The position numbers were made by a program, and so were the translations under genes. From Haliscomenobacter sp. (GTDB taxonomy: Bacteria > Bacteroidota > Bacteroidia > Chitinophagales > Saprospiraceae): a DNA stretch of 64,000 bases. The notes below the pieces were generated by a model. That model was not told the origin of the DNA. It saw only the letters and a list, made by a program, of their open reading frames with translations, and did not search any database. Shown here in pieces: positions 7,963-18,501 of this stretch (the first letter of the stretch is position 1; each line of letters begins with the position of its first letter). Location: assembly GCA_016707205.1 (NCBI GenBank), contig JADJHZ010000012.1, positions 73,023-137,022 on the forward strand, written 5' to 3'.

Positions 7963-8166
7963 CAACCTTGCTCCGTATTCTGGGCATCCCGGTGGGCTTT
8001 TCCCTGGCATCCAGGCATCTGTTTGGGATAAGACGGATGAGGAGTTAACCTTGGGCCTTTACTTCATGTGTTGATTATCAACCATTAAAGCGCATAATTT
8101 TTGCAATCTGCCGTATTTTTCTGCGTTCACTAAAGAGAAACGGGGGAATGATAACATTCTTCCGTG

Positions 8167-8174
8167 TATTTTTG
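8167..8174 (+). promoter_or_regulatory. Candidate -7 box of the DUF4294-OmpA pair
   Basis: TATTTTTG at 8167-8174 fits TAnnTTTG and lies 37 bases before the ATG at 8212. Confidence 0.35.
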
Positions 8175-8211
8175 CACCGGTTCTGGTTGTTCACGTTCAA
8201 ACCCATTTTCC

Positions 8212-8826
8212 ATGCGGAGCGCTCTATATGTTTGCTTTTTTCTTTGCGGGATTTTCACTGCCGCCTTCTCTCAATCCCGCGGAACGCTCCTTCTCGGTGG
8301 GGATATCTATGAATATATGGTCGACGAGTGTGGGGATACGATTATCCTGGCCACTCTTGGAGATATTTCGGTTTCGTCCATCCGCCATTTTAAAAACCCG
8401 GAAGATTATAATAAATATCGCCGTTACCGCCGATATGCCTATACGGTCTATCCGTATGCCACCGAAGCCATACGCATATTCCGGGAGTTGGAACACGCCA
8501 CCGCTACCATGCGGGATGGAGAACGCCGCCGCCATATCCGTAGGTTGCAGAAAGAGCTGAAGGAAAAGTTCGAAGATCCCTTGCGCAACCTTACGCGTAC
8601 CCAGGGAATGATTCTTGTGGAAATGATCGAACGGGAGTTGAAAACCCCCCTCTTTGACCTTATCAAGGACCTTCGGGGTGGGCTAAATGCCTCCTATTGG
8701 AGTACGATGAGCAGTTTTTATGGGTATAAGATCAAAGAAGGGTATATCCGGGGGAATGATCCCATTCTGGATACGGTGCTGGACGATGTTAACCTCACCT
8801 ATAATAATCCGTACGAAAATAAATGA
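8212..8826 (+). CDS. DUF4294 domain-containing exported protein
   Basis: A 204-residue protein with a signal peptide (hydrophobic residues about 3-20, cleavage probably after AAFSQS). The rest matches DUF4294, a Bacteroidota family of unknown function. Its conserved core is YNKYRRYRRYAYTVYPYATE (about residues 80-99), followed by a charged helical region and PLFDLIKDLRGGLNASYWS, which reads like a conserved W-containing terminal helix. ATG at 8212 begins the signal peptide. The stop overlaps the start of the next OmpA-like gene by four bases (ATGA), so the two are translationally coupled and probably act in the same periplasmic or envelope process. Confidence 0.85.
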   Translation: MRSALYVCFFLCGIFTAAFSQSRGTLLLGGDIYEYMVDECGDTIILATLGDISVSSIRHFKNPEDYNKYRRYRRYAYTVYPYATEAIRIFRELEHATATMRDGERRRHIRRLQKELKEKFEDPLRNLTRTQGMILVEMIERELKTPLFDLIKDLRGGLNASYWSTMSSFYGYKIKEGYIRGNDPILDTVLDDVNLTYNNPYENK

Positions 8827-9470
8827 CCATCCATCCGGACTCCCTTTTCCGCGAACCCAATTCCTGGGCCAGGGGGCCAAAACTTGCGCTGCTCCTGACC
8901 TTATTCTTTGCGTTCCTTTTTATCGGAGGATACAGTTGGTTGAAACATCGCTTTCCCGGGGTAGCTCCTTTTACTCCTTCGGCTGAAACGGATCCGTCGG
9001 TTCAATTCCCAGATTCTGCCATTCGGGCCCTTCGCACCTGGGAGTTCCGGGAGGGAAGCATTGGGGAGACGCTTTACCACTTCCTGGAGAAGGGGGCTCC
9101 TGATTTCCGCAATACGGTGCTGGTATTTCAAAACCGGGACTTCGCTGCGGATACCCTTTCTCCGCTGCCTTCCTATAAAGCCCGCGAACTCGAAGACCTG
9201 GCCAGGGTTTTGATCGGGTTTCCAGGGCTCCAGATTGAAATTGCGGGCCATAGCGACGAAGAAAAGGATGTGCCCCTGAGCTATTCCCGCTCCCGGCTGG
9301 AAGTAGAAACTATCCGGCAGCTTTTGGTCCGGCAGGGCGTTCCCGAGGAACAGATTCAGGCCAGAGGATATGGGTTTCGTTTCCCAATCACCGACAATAT
9401 CGGACCGGAGGCCAGAGCCCAAAACCGGCGCGTGGAGCTGACCATGCTCGCTCTCCCTCTGTTGAAGTAA
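8823..9470 (+). CDS. OmpA-family protein with single N-terminal membrane anchor
   Basis: A 215-residue protein. One hydrophobic segment (about residues 21-40) anchors it, probably in the inner membrane with the rest periplasmic. The C-terminal half (about 100-210) is an OmpA_C peptidoglycan-binding domain: IEIAGHSDEEKDVPLSYSRS corresponds to the 'i.GHtD..G....N..LS..RA' signature, followed by GYGFRFPI and AQNRRVEL, the last containing the conserved NRRVE. It overlaps the upstream DUF4294 gene by four bases. It resembles MotB-like or Pal-like anchors, but nothing shows a motor role. Confidence 0.88.
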   Translation: MTIHPDSLFREPNSWARGPKLALLLTLFFAFLFIGGYSWLKHRFPGVAPFTPSAETDPSVQFPDSAIRALRTWEFREGSIGETLYHFLEKGAPDFRNTVLVFQNRDFAADTLSPLPSYKARELEDLARVLIGFPGLQIEIAGHSDEEKDVPLSYSRSRLEVETIRQLLVRQGVPEEQIQARGYGFRFPITDNIGPEARAQNRRVELTMLALPLLK

Positions 9471-9597
9471 ACGCTGGAAACTGAGCCGCCATTCTCTCTT
9501 TTTCAGCAACAGAACGTGTAAATAACCCAGGCTTTCAGGCTATATAAGCCGAAACCATCGTATTTTGGGGTAAATTCCTGTGGTAAAAATTATCCTA

Positions 9598-12521
9598 ATG
9601 GATCAAGCGTTACGTACCCTCGAAAGCCAGATGGAGGGCGAACTCCATTCCGACCGCCTAAGCAGAGCTATTTACGCCACCGATGGATCGATTTACCGCA
9701 AATGGCCCATGGCAGTAGCCAAACCCAAATCGAAAGAAGACCTGCGCCTGCTGATTCAATTTGCCCGGGCTCATCGCGTTTCCCTGATCCCGCGGACGGC
9801 GGGTACTTCCCTGGCAGGGCAATGCGTGGGAGAGGGAATCGTTGTCGATACGTCCAGATACCTCACCCAGATCCTGGAATTCAATGCGGAAGAACGCTGG
9901 GTTAAGGTCCAGCCAGGCGTAATTCGCGACCAGTTGAATGAATTTCTTAAACCACACGGCCTGTTTTTTGGCCCGAACACCTCCACCGCCAACCGGGCCA
10001 TGATTGGAGGTATGGTGGGCAATAACTCCTGCGGAACCACCTCCATCGTTTACGGCACAACCCGGGATCACGTCCTGGAGCTCCAGTGCCTGCTCAGCGA
10101 TGGTTCTGAAGTAGTTTTTGAACCGCTCCAACCAGCGGCATTTCAGGAAAAACTTCAGGGAAACAGCCTGGAGAGCCGCATCTATCAACAGCTCTATCGG
10201 GAACTCGGGGACCCGGCTCAACGCCAGGAAATCGAGCGGGAGTACCCCAAGCCGCATATCCACCGCAGAAATACCGGCTACGCCGTTGACCTGTTGTTGC
10301 GCCAGCAGCCTTTTTCCCCGGACGGGCCCCTCTTTAATTTGTCGTCCCTGGTTTGCGGCTCGGAAGGCACCCTGGCGCTGATCACGGAGATCAAGCTGGA
10401 TTTGGATCCCTTGCCCGATCCGGTAGATGTCGTGGTGTGTCCACATTTTACCAGTATTCACGAAAGTATGCGGGCCGTTTTGGTCGCCATGGAGCACCGC
10501 CCTTCGGCTTGCGAGCTCATGGACAAGCGCATCCTGGATTGCACCAAAGACAACCTTTCCCAGCAGAAAAACCGGTTTTTTATCCAGGGGGACCCGGAAG
10601 CGGTGCTCATGATTGAGTTCCGGGGTAAAACGGTCGAAGAAGCCGAGCGCAAAGCGGAGGCCATGATTGGGGCAATGAAGACTGCCGGGCTGGGGTATCA
10701 CTTTCCCAAAGTAACGGCGCCCCAAAGCAAAAGTGTCTGGGCGTTGCGGGCGGCGGGTTTCGGGGTGCTTTCCAATATGAAAGGCGACGCCAAACCCATC
10801 GAGTTTATTGAAGATACGGCAGTGGCTTTAGCCGACCTGCCTGCGTATATCGAGGAATTCAGTCAGGCCATGGATGGATTCCGGCAACGGGTGGTTTACT
10901 ACGCGCATGCCGGCGCCGGAGAACTGCACCTGCGGCCCAGCGTCAACCTCAAGACCAGCGAGGGCGTCCGGCAAATGCGGGAAATCGCCGAATTCTCCGC
11001 CCGGCTGGTGAAGAAATACGGAGGGTCTTTAAGCGGAGAACACGGCGACGGACGGGTACGCGGGGAGTTTATTCCTCTGGTGCTTGGCGAAAAAAACTAC
11101 GCCCTCTTGCAACGGATCAAAAGAACCTGGGATCCTGATAGCATCTTTAACCCGGAGAAAATCGTTGGCGCCCCCCCGATGGACCAGGACTTGCGCTATA
11201 AACAAGATACTCCTGCCCCGAAATTGAACACGGTCTTCGATTTTTCCGAAGTGGGCGGGATGCTCAAAATGGCGGAAAAATGTTCCGGCTCCGGTGACTG
11301 CCGCAAACTCGCCTTTTCCGGTGGGACCATGTGTCCCAGCTACATGGCTACCCGCAATGAAAAAGATTCCACCAGGGCCCGGGCCAACGCCCTGAGGGAG
11401 TTTTTAACGATGAATGCCAAAGCTAATCCCTTTGACCATCCGGAAATTGCGGAGGCAATGGACCTTTGCCTTTCCTGTAAGGGGTGCAAATCGGAGTGCC
11501 CTTCGAATGTCGACATGGCCACGTTGAAGGCGGAGTTCCTGCACCAATACCACCAAACCCATGGGATTCCCCTGCGCAGCCGGGTATTTGGGCATATCGG
11601 GGAGATCAACCGGCTGGCTTCCGCCGTTCCGGCTGTAAGCAATTTTTTTCTGGGGAACCCGTTTACGAGCCGCTTCTTCAAGGCGGTTTTGGGCGTCGCT
11701 CCTCTGCGCTCTCTCCCTCCGGTTACTTCCTCCCTAAGGCGCTGGTTCAAGCGCGCTGCCGGAAAAATGACCCCTTCGGCGCCGAAGGGGAAGGTGTATT
11801 TTTTCTGCGACGAGTTCACCAATTACAACGACGCCCACATTGGGCGACAGGCGATCCGATTGCTCTGGGCGCTTGGGTATCAGGTGGAGATGCCGCCGCA
11901 CCCCGATAGCGGCAGAGCATTTTTTTCCAAAGGGATACTTGGGCCTGCAAAGAAACTGGCCAACCGAAATGTGGAGTTATTCTCGCCCCTGATCAGTGCA
12001 GAAACCCCCTTGGTTGGATTGGAACCCTCGGCCATCCTGGGTTCCGAGACGAGTACCCCAGGCTCGTTGCCCCAGACCGAAAAGAAGCGGCCCAACGATT
12101 GGGCGATCATGCATTGATGATCGAAGAGTTTCTCGTCAGGGAAGCGGAAGCAGGCCGGATCGATGCATCCGCCTTTACCGATGCACCGCAAACGATTTTA
12201 CTACACGGGCATTGCCACCAAAAGGCGCTGGCCGGGCCTGGCGCCAGCGCCAGCGCGTTGGGAATCCCCAAAAATTTCTCTGTCGAACTTATGGACACCG
12301 GATGCTGCGGAATGGCGGGCTCTTTCGGATATGAAAAAGAACATATCGAATTGAGTATGCAAGTAGGCGAATTGGCGTTATTCCCAAAGGTTCGAAGCGC
12401 GTCCGAACAGGTGTTGATCGCCGCGCCAGGTACGAGCTGCCGCCACCAAATTCTGGATGGTACGGGGAGGAAAGCCCTTCATCCGGCAGCTATTCTGTTC
12501 CAGGCGCTTCGTTCCGTGTAG
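9598..12521 (+). CDS. FAD-linked and Fe-S oxidoreductase, GlcD/GlcF-like fusion (frameshifted)
   Basis: A large 2-hydroxyacid dehydrogenase of the D-lactate/glycolate oxidase type, fusing the FAD subunit and the Fe-S subunit. It has an FAD-binding domain (PRTAGTSLAGQCVG, MIGGMVGNNSCGTTS), an FAD-oxidase C domain with SGEHGDGRVRGEF, two cysteine clusters (CSGSGDCRKLAF...C and CLSCKGCKSECP) for 4Fe-4S, and CCG-type cysteine domains. The reading frame closes at 12117, but the last domain (HGHCHQKAL, DTGCCGMAGSFGYE) continues in another frame from 12042 to 12521. Adding one G in the GGG at 12039-12041 restores ILGFRDEYPRLV and a full-length protein. Start ATG 9598. Substrate not determinable. Confidence 0.9.
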
Positions 12522-12551
12522 ATCAATGTATTAAATCTCAGAGATTCTATC

Positions 12552-12559
12552 TAACTTTG
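12552..12559 (+). promoter_or_regulatory. Candidate -7 box of the CNNM/CBS gene
   Basis: TAACTTTG at 12552-12559 fits TAnnTTTG, 22 bases before the ATG at 12582. No matching -33 box is clear. Confidence 0.35.
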
Positions 12560-12581
12560 TGGTGAATTTTTCATATCACAA

Positions 12582-13901
12582 ATGGGTCCTGACATACTTC
12601 TTACCATTCTCCTGGTATTGCTCAACGGTTTTTTCGTCGCGGCAGAATTTGCAATCGTTAAAGTGCGGATATCTCAAATCCAGGTCCGTTCCGAAAACAG
12701 CTTCAATGCGCGTATTGCGGAGAGCGTGGTCGCCAATCTGGATGGTTACCTTGCGGCAACCCAACTTGGCATCACCCTGGCCAGCCTTGGGTTGGGCTGG
12801 ATTGGGGAAGGGGTGGTTACCCGGCTGATCCTGGCAGCGATGTACGGTGTTGGGTTGGAACTTAGTGAAGCAGCTGCACACAGCCTGGCTATTCCATTTG
12901 CCTTTGTTACCATTACGGTAATGCATATCGTTTTTGGGGAATTGGCGCCTAAGTCGCTGGCTATTCGCTTCCCAACGAAAACCACCCTCGCGATTTCCAT
13001 TCCGATGAAGGTGTTTTATTTCGTTTTTCGCCCCTTTATTTATGTTCTGAACGGATTTGCCAACTTCATCCTTCGGTTAATCGGGATTGAGCCGGTGCCC
13101 CACTCGGAGATCCATACCGAGGAAGAACTGAGGCTGATTATCGCCGAAAGCGCGGAAGGGGGCGCTATCCTGGCCTCCGAACGGGAATTGATTCAGAATG
13201 TCTTTGACTTTGACGATCGTACGGTTCGCCAGGTTCTGAAACCCCGCAACCAGATCTCCGCTCTGGAGAGGGACACCCCTTTGCAGGAAGCTATCGATTA
13301 TGCTATTGCCGAAGGGTACTCCCGCTATCCGGTTTTTGATAACAGCCTGGATAATATTATCGGATTCGTTTTGGTCAAGGATCTCTTAGCCCACCTCCGG
13401 AATCCTAAGGAGAATGTGGAATTGAAGGACATGATCCGGAGCATCAACTTTATTTCTTCCAGCAAAAAAATAAGCCAGGTCTTGCGCTTGTTCCAGCAGA
13501 ACAAGACCCAAATGGCGATCGTCGTCAACGAATTCGGCGGCACCGTGGGGTTGATCACCTTAGAGGATATTCTGGAAGAACTGGTGGGCGAGATCCAGGA
13601 CGAGACAGATGCAGAAATGCCTATTGTGGAAAAAACCGGAGAAGACATCTTCCGGATTTTTGCTCAAAACCCCTTGGATGAAATCAACGTGGGTCTGCCT
13701 TTACCTTTCCCGGAAAGCCAGAACTTTATTACCCTGGCCGGATTGATCCTGGAGTATGCAGAGACCATTCCCGATGAGAACCAGGAGCTGGAAATCCCTC
13801 CCTATCGAATCAAGATTCTGCACATGTTGCAAAACAGCCCCGACTTAATCGAGGCAGTGCTCATGCCGCAGGCGGAATCCAACCAGGAAGAAAACGAATG
13901 A
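12582..13901 (+). CDS. CNNM/CBS/CorC-HlyC family membrane protein
   Basis: A 439-residue protein often annotated as hemolysin-family or magnesium/cobalt efflux protein. Domain order: a CNNM (DUF21) membrane domain with about four helices (residues 1-190, including GELAPKSLAIRFP), a CBS pair (about 205-335, with VLKPRNQISALE and GYSRYPVFDNSLDNIIGFV) and a CorC_HlyC domain (about 350-425). Family members move Mg2+ or related ions, or sense them. GldE, a gliding protein, belongs to this family, but GldE is normally beside gldD and this gene is 40 kb away, so the assignment stays open. It is monocistronic. Confidence 0.9.
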   Translation: MGPDILLTILLVLLNGFFVAAEFAIVKVRISQIQVRSENSFNARIAESVVANLDGYLAATQLGITLASLGLGWIGEGVVTRLILAAMYGVGLELSEAAAHSLAIPFAFVTITVMHIVFGELAPKSLAIRFPTKTTLAISIPMKVFYFVFRPFIYVLNGFANFILRLIGIEPVPHSEIHTEEELRLIIAESAEGGAILASERELIQNVFDFDDRTVRQVLKPRNQISALERDTPLQEAIDYAIAEGYSRYPVFDNSLDNIIGFVLVKDLLAHLRNPKENVELKDMIRSINFISSSKKISQVLRLFQQNKTQMAIVVNEFGGTVGLITLEDILEELVGEIQDETDAEMPIVEKTGEDIFRIFAQNPLDEINVGLPLPFPESQNFITLAGLILEYAETIPDENQELEIPPYRIKILHMLQNSPDLIEAVLMPQAESNQEENE

Positions 13902-13973
13902 AGGTCCCCGCGCCTGGTTTTTTCCCAGCGGTTTTTTCCTCATCCGAGATAAAGCGTTTAGCGCTTCCCTCCC

Positions 13974-15662
13974 ATGGCACTACTTGAATGCGTACCCAAT
14001 TTTAGCGAAGGGCGAACCCCGGAAGTCATCCGGCAGATCGCCGAATCTATCGAACGGGTCGATGGGGTATTCCTTTTGGACGTTGATCCGGGCAAAGCAA
14101 CCAACCGAACCGTCATGACCTTTGCAGGTCCTCCGGAAGCCGTAGTGGAAGCGGCTTTCCATGCGATCAAAACGGCTGCAGCGCTCATCGATATGGCAGG
14201 CCACCAGGGAGCGCATCCGCGTATGGGCGCAACCGATGTGTGCCCCTTGATCCCGATCGAAGGCCTGACGATGGAGGAAGCCGCCGCCTGGGCCCGGCGG
14301 CTGGGCGAGCGGGTTGGCCACGAGCTGAACATTCCGGTTTTCCTATACGAGTACGCCGCTTCGGTTCCGGAACGCCGCAACCTGGCTACGATCCGTTCCG
14401 GGGAATACGAAGGATTGCCGGCGAAGCTAAAAGACCCCTCCTGGGCTCCTGACTTTGGTCCTGCCGAGTTTAACGAACGATCCGGAGCGACGGTGATTGG
14501 CGCCCGCGATTTCCTGGCAGCCTATAATGTCAACCTGAATACAACGTCCTCCCGCCGGGCAAATGCCGTGGCGTTTGATGTGCGGGAACAGGGCCGGATT
14601 CTTCGGGAAGGCGATCCTGTAACGGGACCTATCGTGCTCGACGATCACGGCGAGCCCGTTCGAATTCCTGGAACCTGCAAGTCGGTCAAAGCCATTGGCT
14701 GGTATATCGAAGAATACGAGATCGCCCAAGTATCCATGAACCTGACCAACTTGTCCGATACGTCCGTGCACGAAGCGTTCGAAGCCTGTTGCGCCAGCGC
14801 CCATAACCGGGGGATGCGGGTGACCGGCTCCGAACTGGTCGGCATGATCCCCCTTAACGCGCTTCTGAGCGCAGGTAAACACTTCTTGCGCAAACAACAG
14901 CGTTCTGTAGGCGTTTCGGAAGAGGAGATTCTCCGGATCGCCATTCGGTCTCTGGGTTTGAACGAGCTATCTGCTTTTGACCCCCGTAAAAAAATCCTGG
15001 AGTACCGGCTGGAAGACTTGCGGGGGGAGAAAAAACTAATTGACCTGACGCTCCGAAATTTTGCCGACGAAACAGCATCCGAAAGCGTAGCCCCCGGCGG
15101 CGGATCGGTTGCTGCTTATGCCGGGGCTTTGGGCGCTAGCTTGGGCGCCATGGTCGCCAACCTCTCCAGTCACCGCAGGGGATGGGATCACCGCTGGGAG
15201 GCGTTCTCTCAATGGGCGGAGCAGGGCGCCCAGATCAAATCCCAACTCCTCCTTCTCGTAGATGAAGATACGAAGGCGTTTATGGGCATCCTCGACGCCT
15301 TTCGCCTGCCCAAAAGCACTCCCGATGAACTGGTAGCCCGTAAGGAGGCTATTCAAGCGGCTACCAGGCGCGCTATTGAGGTACCTGCGCAAACCATGGA
15401 ACAGGCGTACGCCGCCCTCGACCTCCTCGAAGCGATGGTCCGCGACGGCAATCCCAATTCGGTGAGCGACGCCGGGGTGGGCGCTTTGTGCGTCCGGGCA
15501 GCCGTGCACGGCGCCTGGCTGAACGTACAAACCAACACGGGAGGGTTAAAGGACGCCGAATTCGTCCGCCAGGTTTCTGAAAGAGGACAATTCCTGGCTC
15601 AACGCACCGAGGAACGGGTCCGTTCTCTGATCCAGCTTGTAGAGGAAAAGATCCGGAGTTAA
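13974..15662 (+). CDS. ftcD: Bifunctional glutamate formimidoyltransferase / formimidoyl-THF cyclodeaminase
   Basis: A 562-residue fusion that ends histidine degradation: it moves the formimino group from formiminoglutamate to tetrahydrofolate, then releases ammonia to give methenyl-THF. The N-terminal transferase (about 1-330) has LLECVPNFSEGR, DVDPGKATNRTVMTFAG and GHQGAHPRMGATDVCPLIP with the catalytic His. The C-terminal cyclodeaminase (about 350-560) has LTLRNFADETAS, PGGGSVAAYAGALGASLGAM and the NPNSVSDAGVGAL segment. The fusion is common in animals and Bacteroidota. hut genes are not in the window. ATG at 13974 begins the conserved MALLECVPNF. Confidence 0.96.
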   Translation: MALLECVPNFSEGRTPEVIRQIAESIERVDGVFLLDVDPGKATNRTVMTFAGPPEAVVEAAFHAIKTAAALIDMAGHQGAHPRMGATDVCPLIPIEGLTMEEAAAWARRLGERVGHELNIPVFLYEYAASVPERRNLATIRSGEYEGLPAKLKDPSWAPDFGPAEFNERSGATVIGARDFLAAYNVNLNTTSSRRANAVAFDVREQGRILREGDPVTGPIVLDDHGEPVRIPGTCKSVKAIGWYIEEYEIAQVSMNLTNLSDTSVHEAFEACCASAHNRGMRVTGSELVGMIPLNALLSAGKHFLRKQQRSVGVSEEEILRIAIRSLGLNELSAFDPRKKILEYRLEDLRGEKKLIDLTLRNFADETASESVAPGGGSVAAYAGALGASLGAMVANLSSHRRGWDHRWEAFSQWAEQGAQIKSQLLLLVDEDTKAFMGILDAFRLPKSTPDELVARKEAIQAATRRAIEVPAQTMEQAYAALDLLEAMVRDGNPNSVSDAGVGALCVRAAVHGAWLNVQTNTGGLKDAEFVRQVSERGQFLAQRTEERVRSLIQLVEEKIRS

Positions 15663-15741
15663 AGGCGGCCCCTTGGTTTTATCATGCCTTGAGGAACATC
15701 ATACGCTTCCTGCAGCATAGATCGCCATAAAAACTTTTCAT

Positions 15742-16011
15742 ATGAGCAAATTCGATCGGTTTTGTCAAAGTTGCGGCATGCCCATGGACCAAGATCCCAA
15801 CCACGGGGGAACCAATGCCGATGGTTCCAAAAGCACAAAATACTGTAGCTATTGTCTGGTCAATGGCCAATTTGCCGACGGGTTCAAAACAAGCGCGGAG
15901 ATGGTGGCGTTTGTGAGGGGAAAACTGAAAGAAATGGGATACGGATGGCTGAAGCGCTGGTTCTATTCTTTGCACATCAGCCAACTGGAGCGTTGGAAGA
16001 ACCCTGTTTAA
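15742..16011 (+). CDS. Small putative zinc-ribbon protein
   Basis: An 89-residue cytoplasmic protein that fits the Zn_ribbon_2 family. Two cysteine pairs, CQSCGMPM (residues 8-15) and YCSYCLVNGQF (about 34-44), would bind one zinc; the spacer contains GGTNADGSKSTKY, typical of the family. The C-terminal half is a basic helical region (MVAFVRGKLKEMGYGWLKRW). Function is unknown; such proteins may bind nucleic acid. Its stop codon overlaps the stop of the convergent glycosidase gene by four bases. Confidence 0.8.
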   Translation: MSKFDRFCQSCGMPMDQDPNHGGTNADGSKSTKYCSYCLVNGQFADGFKTSAEMVAFVRGKLKEMGYGWLKRWFYSLHISQLERWKNPV

Positions 16012-18486
16012 AGCTGTAGTTTGCCGAAGGTATATCCCCGCCTTTTTAACTCGCGGATCAGCGGGCCAATGGAGGCATAAAACTTGTCTTTTCGGCGGGG
16101 ATCTGTACCGACATGTAGCAGAAGGTAGGCTCCGTTTAGACCGCTATCCTGTTTTTGTTCTATATCCAATACCCGTTGAAGGATATTGGCACTGGACCGG
16201 TAGTTGGGTAGTTCCGGCCAGGTGTAATCGGCGTTGGTTCCCGTTCCAGGGGTAAAGTTGATCAACTGAACGCCGGCGTCATCGCTCCATTGTGATATTT
16301 TCCGGTTGTACCATTCAAACGGAGGAATAAAATAAGGGGCCCTTTCTTTTGGAATGCCCAACTTCTCTAACTCGGTATAATTGGCTCTCAAATCCGAGAG
16401 GAACCCCTCTTTGGTCACCAGAAGGGAATCGCGGTTCTCCCAGGAACAATACAGGAGGTGCTTATCGGAGTGCGGCCCGATATAATGCCCGGCTTTTTTC
16501 AAAGAACGGGTTTCTTTGGGAAACCTTCGGAGGAAATCCCCGGTAAAGAAGAAACTGGCAGCCACGTTTTCTTTTCTCAATGTTTTCTGAATAATGGCTG
16601 CGCCATCTGCAGCATCGTGGCCGGTAAAGAACAGAAATACTTCTTTTTTGGATAAATCCCCCCGGACGACTGCCCCATGGGACTCCCGGATTCCACGCTC
16701 CAGAAGCGCTGCGCCCGGCGTTTTCCAAAGCGGATAGATAATACGTCAGGCATGCGACGCCGTCCATGGTAGGTTCGTTGGAGGAATAGTCCCCATAATC
16801 GTCGTGGTAAATGACCAGGGGGGATTGAAAGGCGGCGTACTCGTCTTCCTGATAAAGGGTGATCCCGATCAATTTATTCCAAATGGAACCATAGATGGGC
16901 CCGTCTACCAATCCTCCGTCGATGGGGTATTGGTAAAGATGGGTGAACGCCGAATGCGGATCTTGTGGATAGACCCCGTTTTCGGGAAGCCCGACGACCA
17001 TGCTCGTTCCCCAGGGGTTACAGCCAAACAGCCAGTCGCGGAGCGCAGCCTCCATTTCCAGATAGGTTTGGTCCCCGCTGAGCTCGTGGTACAGGCGGCA
17101 TTGGGTAAGCATGGCGGTGACGAGGTTATTGCTGCACCAGATAAAAGGCACGCCAAAAAGGAAGGGGTTGGTTTTTCCTCGCTGCCAGACGCTGTCGATA
17201 CCCCTTCGCATGAACTCCTGGAAGGTTTTGGAGGTAGAAGGGGCTGAATTTTTAGCCACCAAATAATGCCCCATATTCATAAAAGGATACCATTGGTAGT
17301 GCCGGGCGGTGTCTGCCCCCATCCAGGGGGTAACGGGCTCGGCTTCTCCAAACCGGACGGCCTCGCGAAGGAGATCGGCATGGGGGCGGATCGCGTACAG
17401 TTGGGAGGCGGCGAGTTCCATATCGTCCACCCAGTTGTCTTCTTCGTAAAAATACGGCGCCCGGCAGGGGGCGGTTTGGGTATTGCCAGGTTTGGTTTTG
17501 CCGAACGCGTAGGCGTCCAGCGCTTTTTGGACGAGCGATGCGGCGTATTCGGGATAAAACGGGGCCAGCACCTGGCTGCCCAACGCGAAGGAAGAAGCGA
17601 ATTTTCCAGCAGAAGAAGATACGCCCTGGGTGCGGTTTTTATACCGGAAGGCGCCCTGCGGCTCTCCGGTAATAAAGTAAGCAGGCCTGGCAAAGCCTTT
17701 ATCCGTTGCATAAAGGACGGAATCTTCCGTTGGCAGGCGCATCTTCAGGTGATCCCGGTCGTCGGCAAGCTGGTTGTAGTACTCCCCGGGGCCGGGGTTC
17801 ATCTTGAGCAGCCAGTCCATGCCCCATTTCGCTTCGTCCAGAACATCGGGAATGCCGTTCGCTCCGGGCAGTCCGGAAGCGCCATGCGCGTCGCGGAAAC
17901 TTTCCGGATGTTGCTGATAGGCGAACAACATTTGAAAGACGGCGTTGGCGGAGGTGGGGAGGTACTGAAGATAGTCGGAGGCGTCGTGCCAACCGCCCGA
18001 AACGTCTATATAGGTAGAGTCTTTGGCGGAGTCCGGGTGGTACACGATAAACCCGTCTTCCGTATGACAGCTATCCCGCAGATAGGGGTTGTAGCCGCTG
18101 CGCTGCTGGCGCATGTAGCGGAGTAAAAAATCTGCGCTGCCCTCATATACATTCGGCCCAATGCGAAAAACAGGAGATTGTATACCGGACGCCAGAATAT
18201 AAAATGCTCCTTCGCGCTGAAAATCGCTGAAATTCAACCTCCACGATTGTTCAAAGGCGGCGTAAGCGCCATAAGCGCTTACCTGGGTGCTCCGGTAGAC
18301 CTCTTTTTGCGTGAGGGCGTCGTATAGGCTGAAATAATGAACATCCATAGGACTTTTGCTTCCCAGAACGGCCACCTTGATCGCTTCGGGAAGGTATCCC
18401 ATCTGATTAATACGGACCCAGGCGTTGGGCTGTCCGCTGCCCATCATTGGAAGAACGCCAAGTAGAATAACAAAAAGTGGGTTCAT
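16008..18486 (-). CDS. GH9 family glycosidase fused to NodB-type polysaccharide deacetylase (frameshifted)
   Basis: An exported protein of about 825 residues. After a signal peptide (MNPLFVILLGVLPMMGSG) come an Ig-like CelD_N domain (WVRINQMGYLPEAIKVAVL) and a GH9 catalytic domain. The DxxD base motif is seen as GGWHDASDY (about residue 165), and the acid Glu probably in YSSNEPTMDG. The C-terminus is a deacetylase-like domain: FFTGHDAADG, NVAASFFFTGDFLRRF, GPHSDKHLLY and APYFIPPFEWYN. The two parts lie in different frames. Removing one base near the T run at 16721-16724 joins them via GAALLERGIRESHGAVVRGD. GH9 enzymes cut cellulose-like or beta-linked glycans; the true substrate is unknown. 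Start ATG 18486; ATG 18501 is an alternative that touches the upstream stop. Confidence 0.85.
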
Positions 18487-18501
18487 GGCAGCAACAGGCA
18501 T

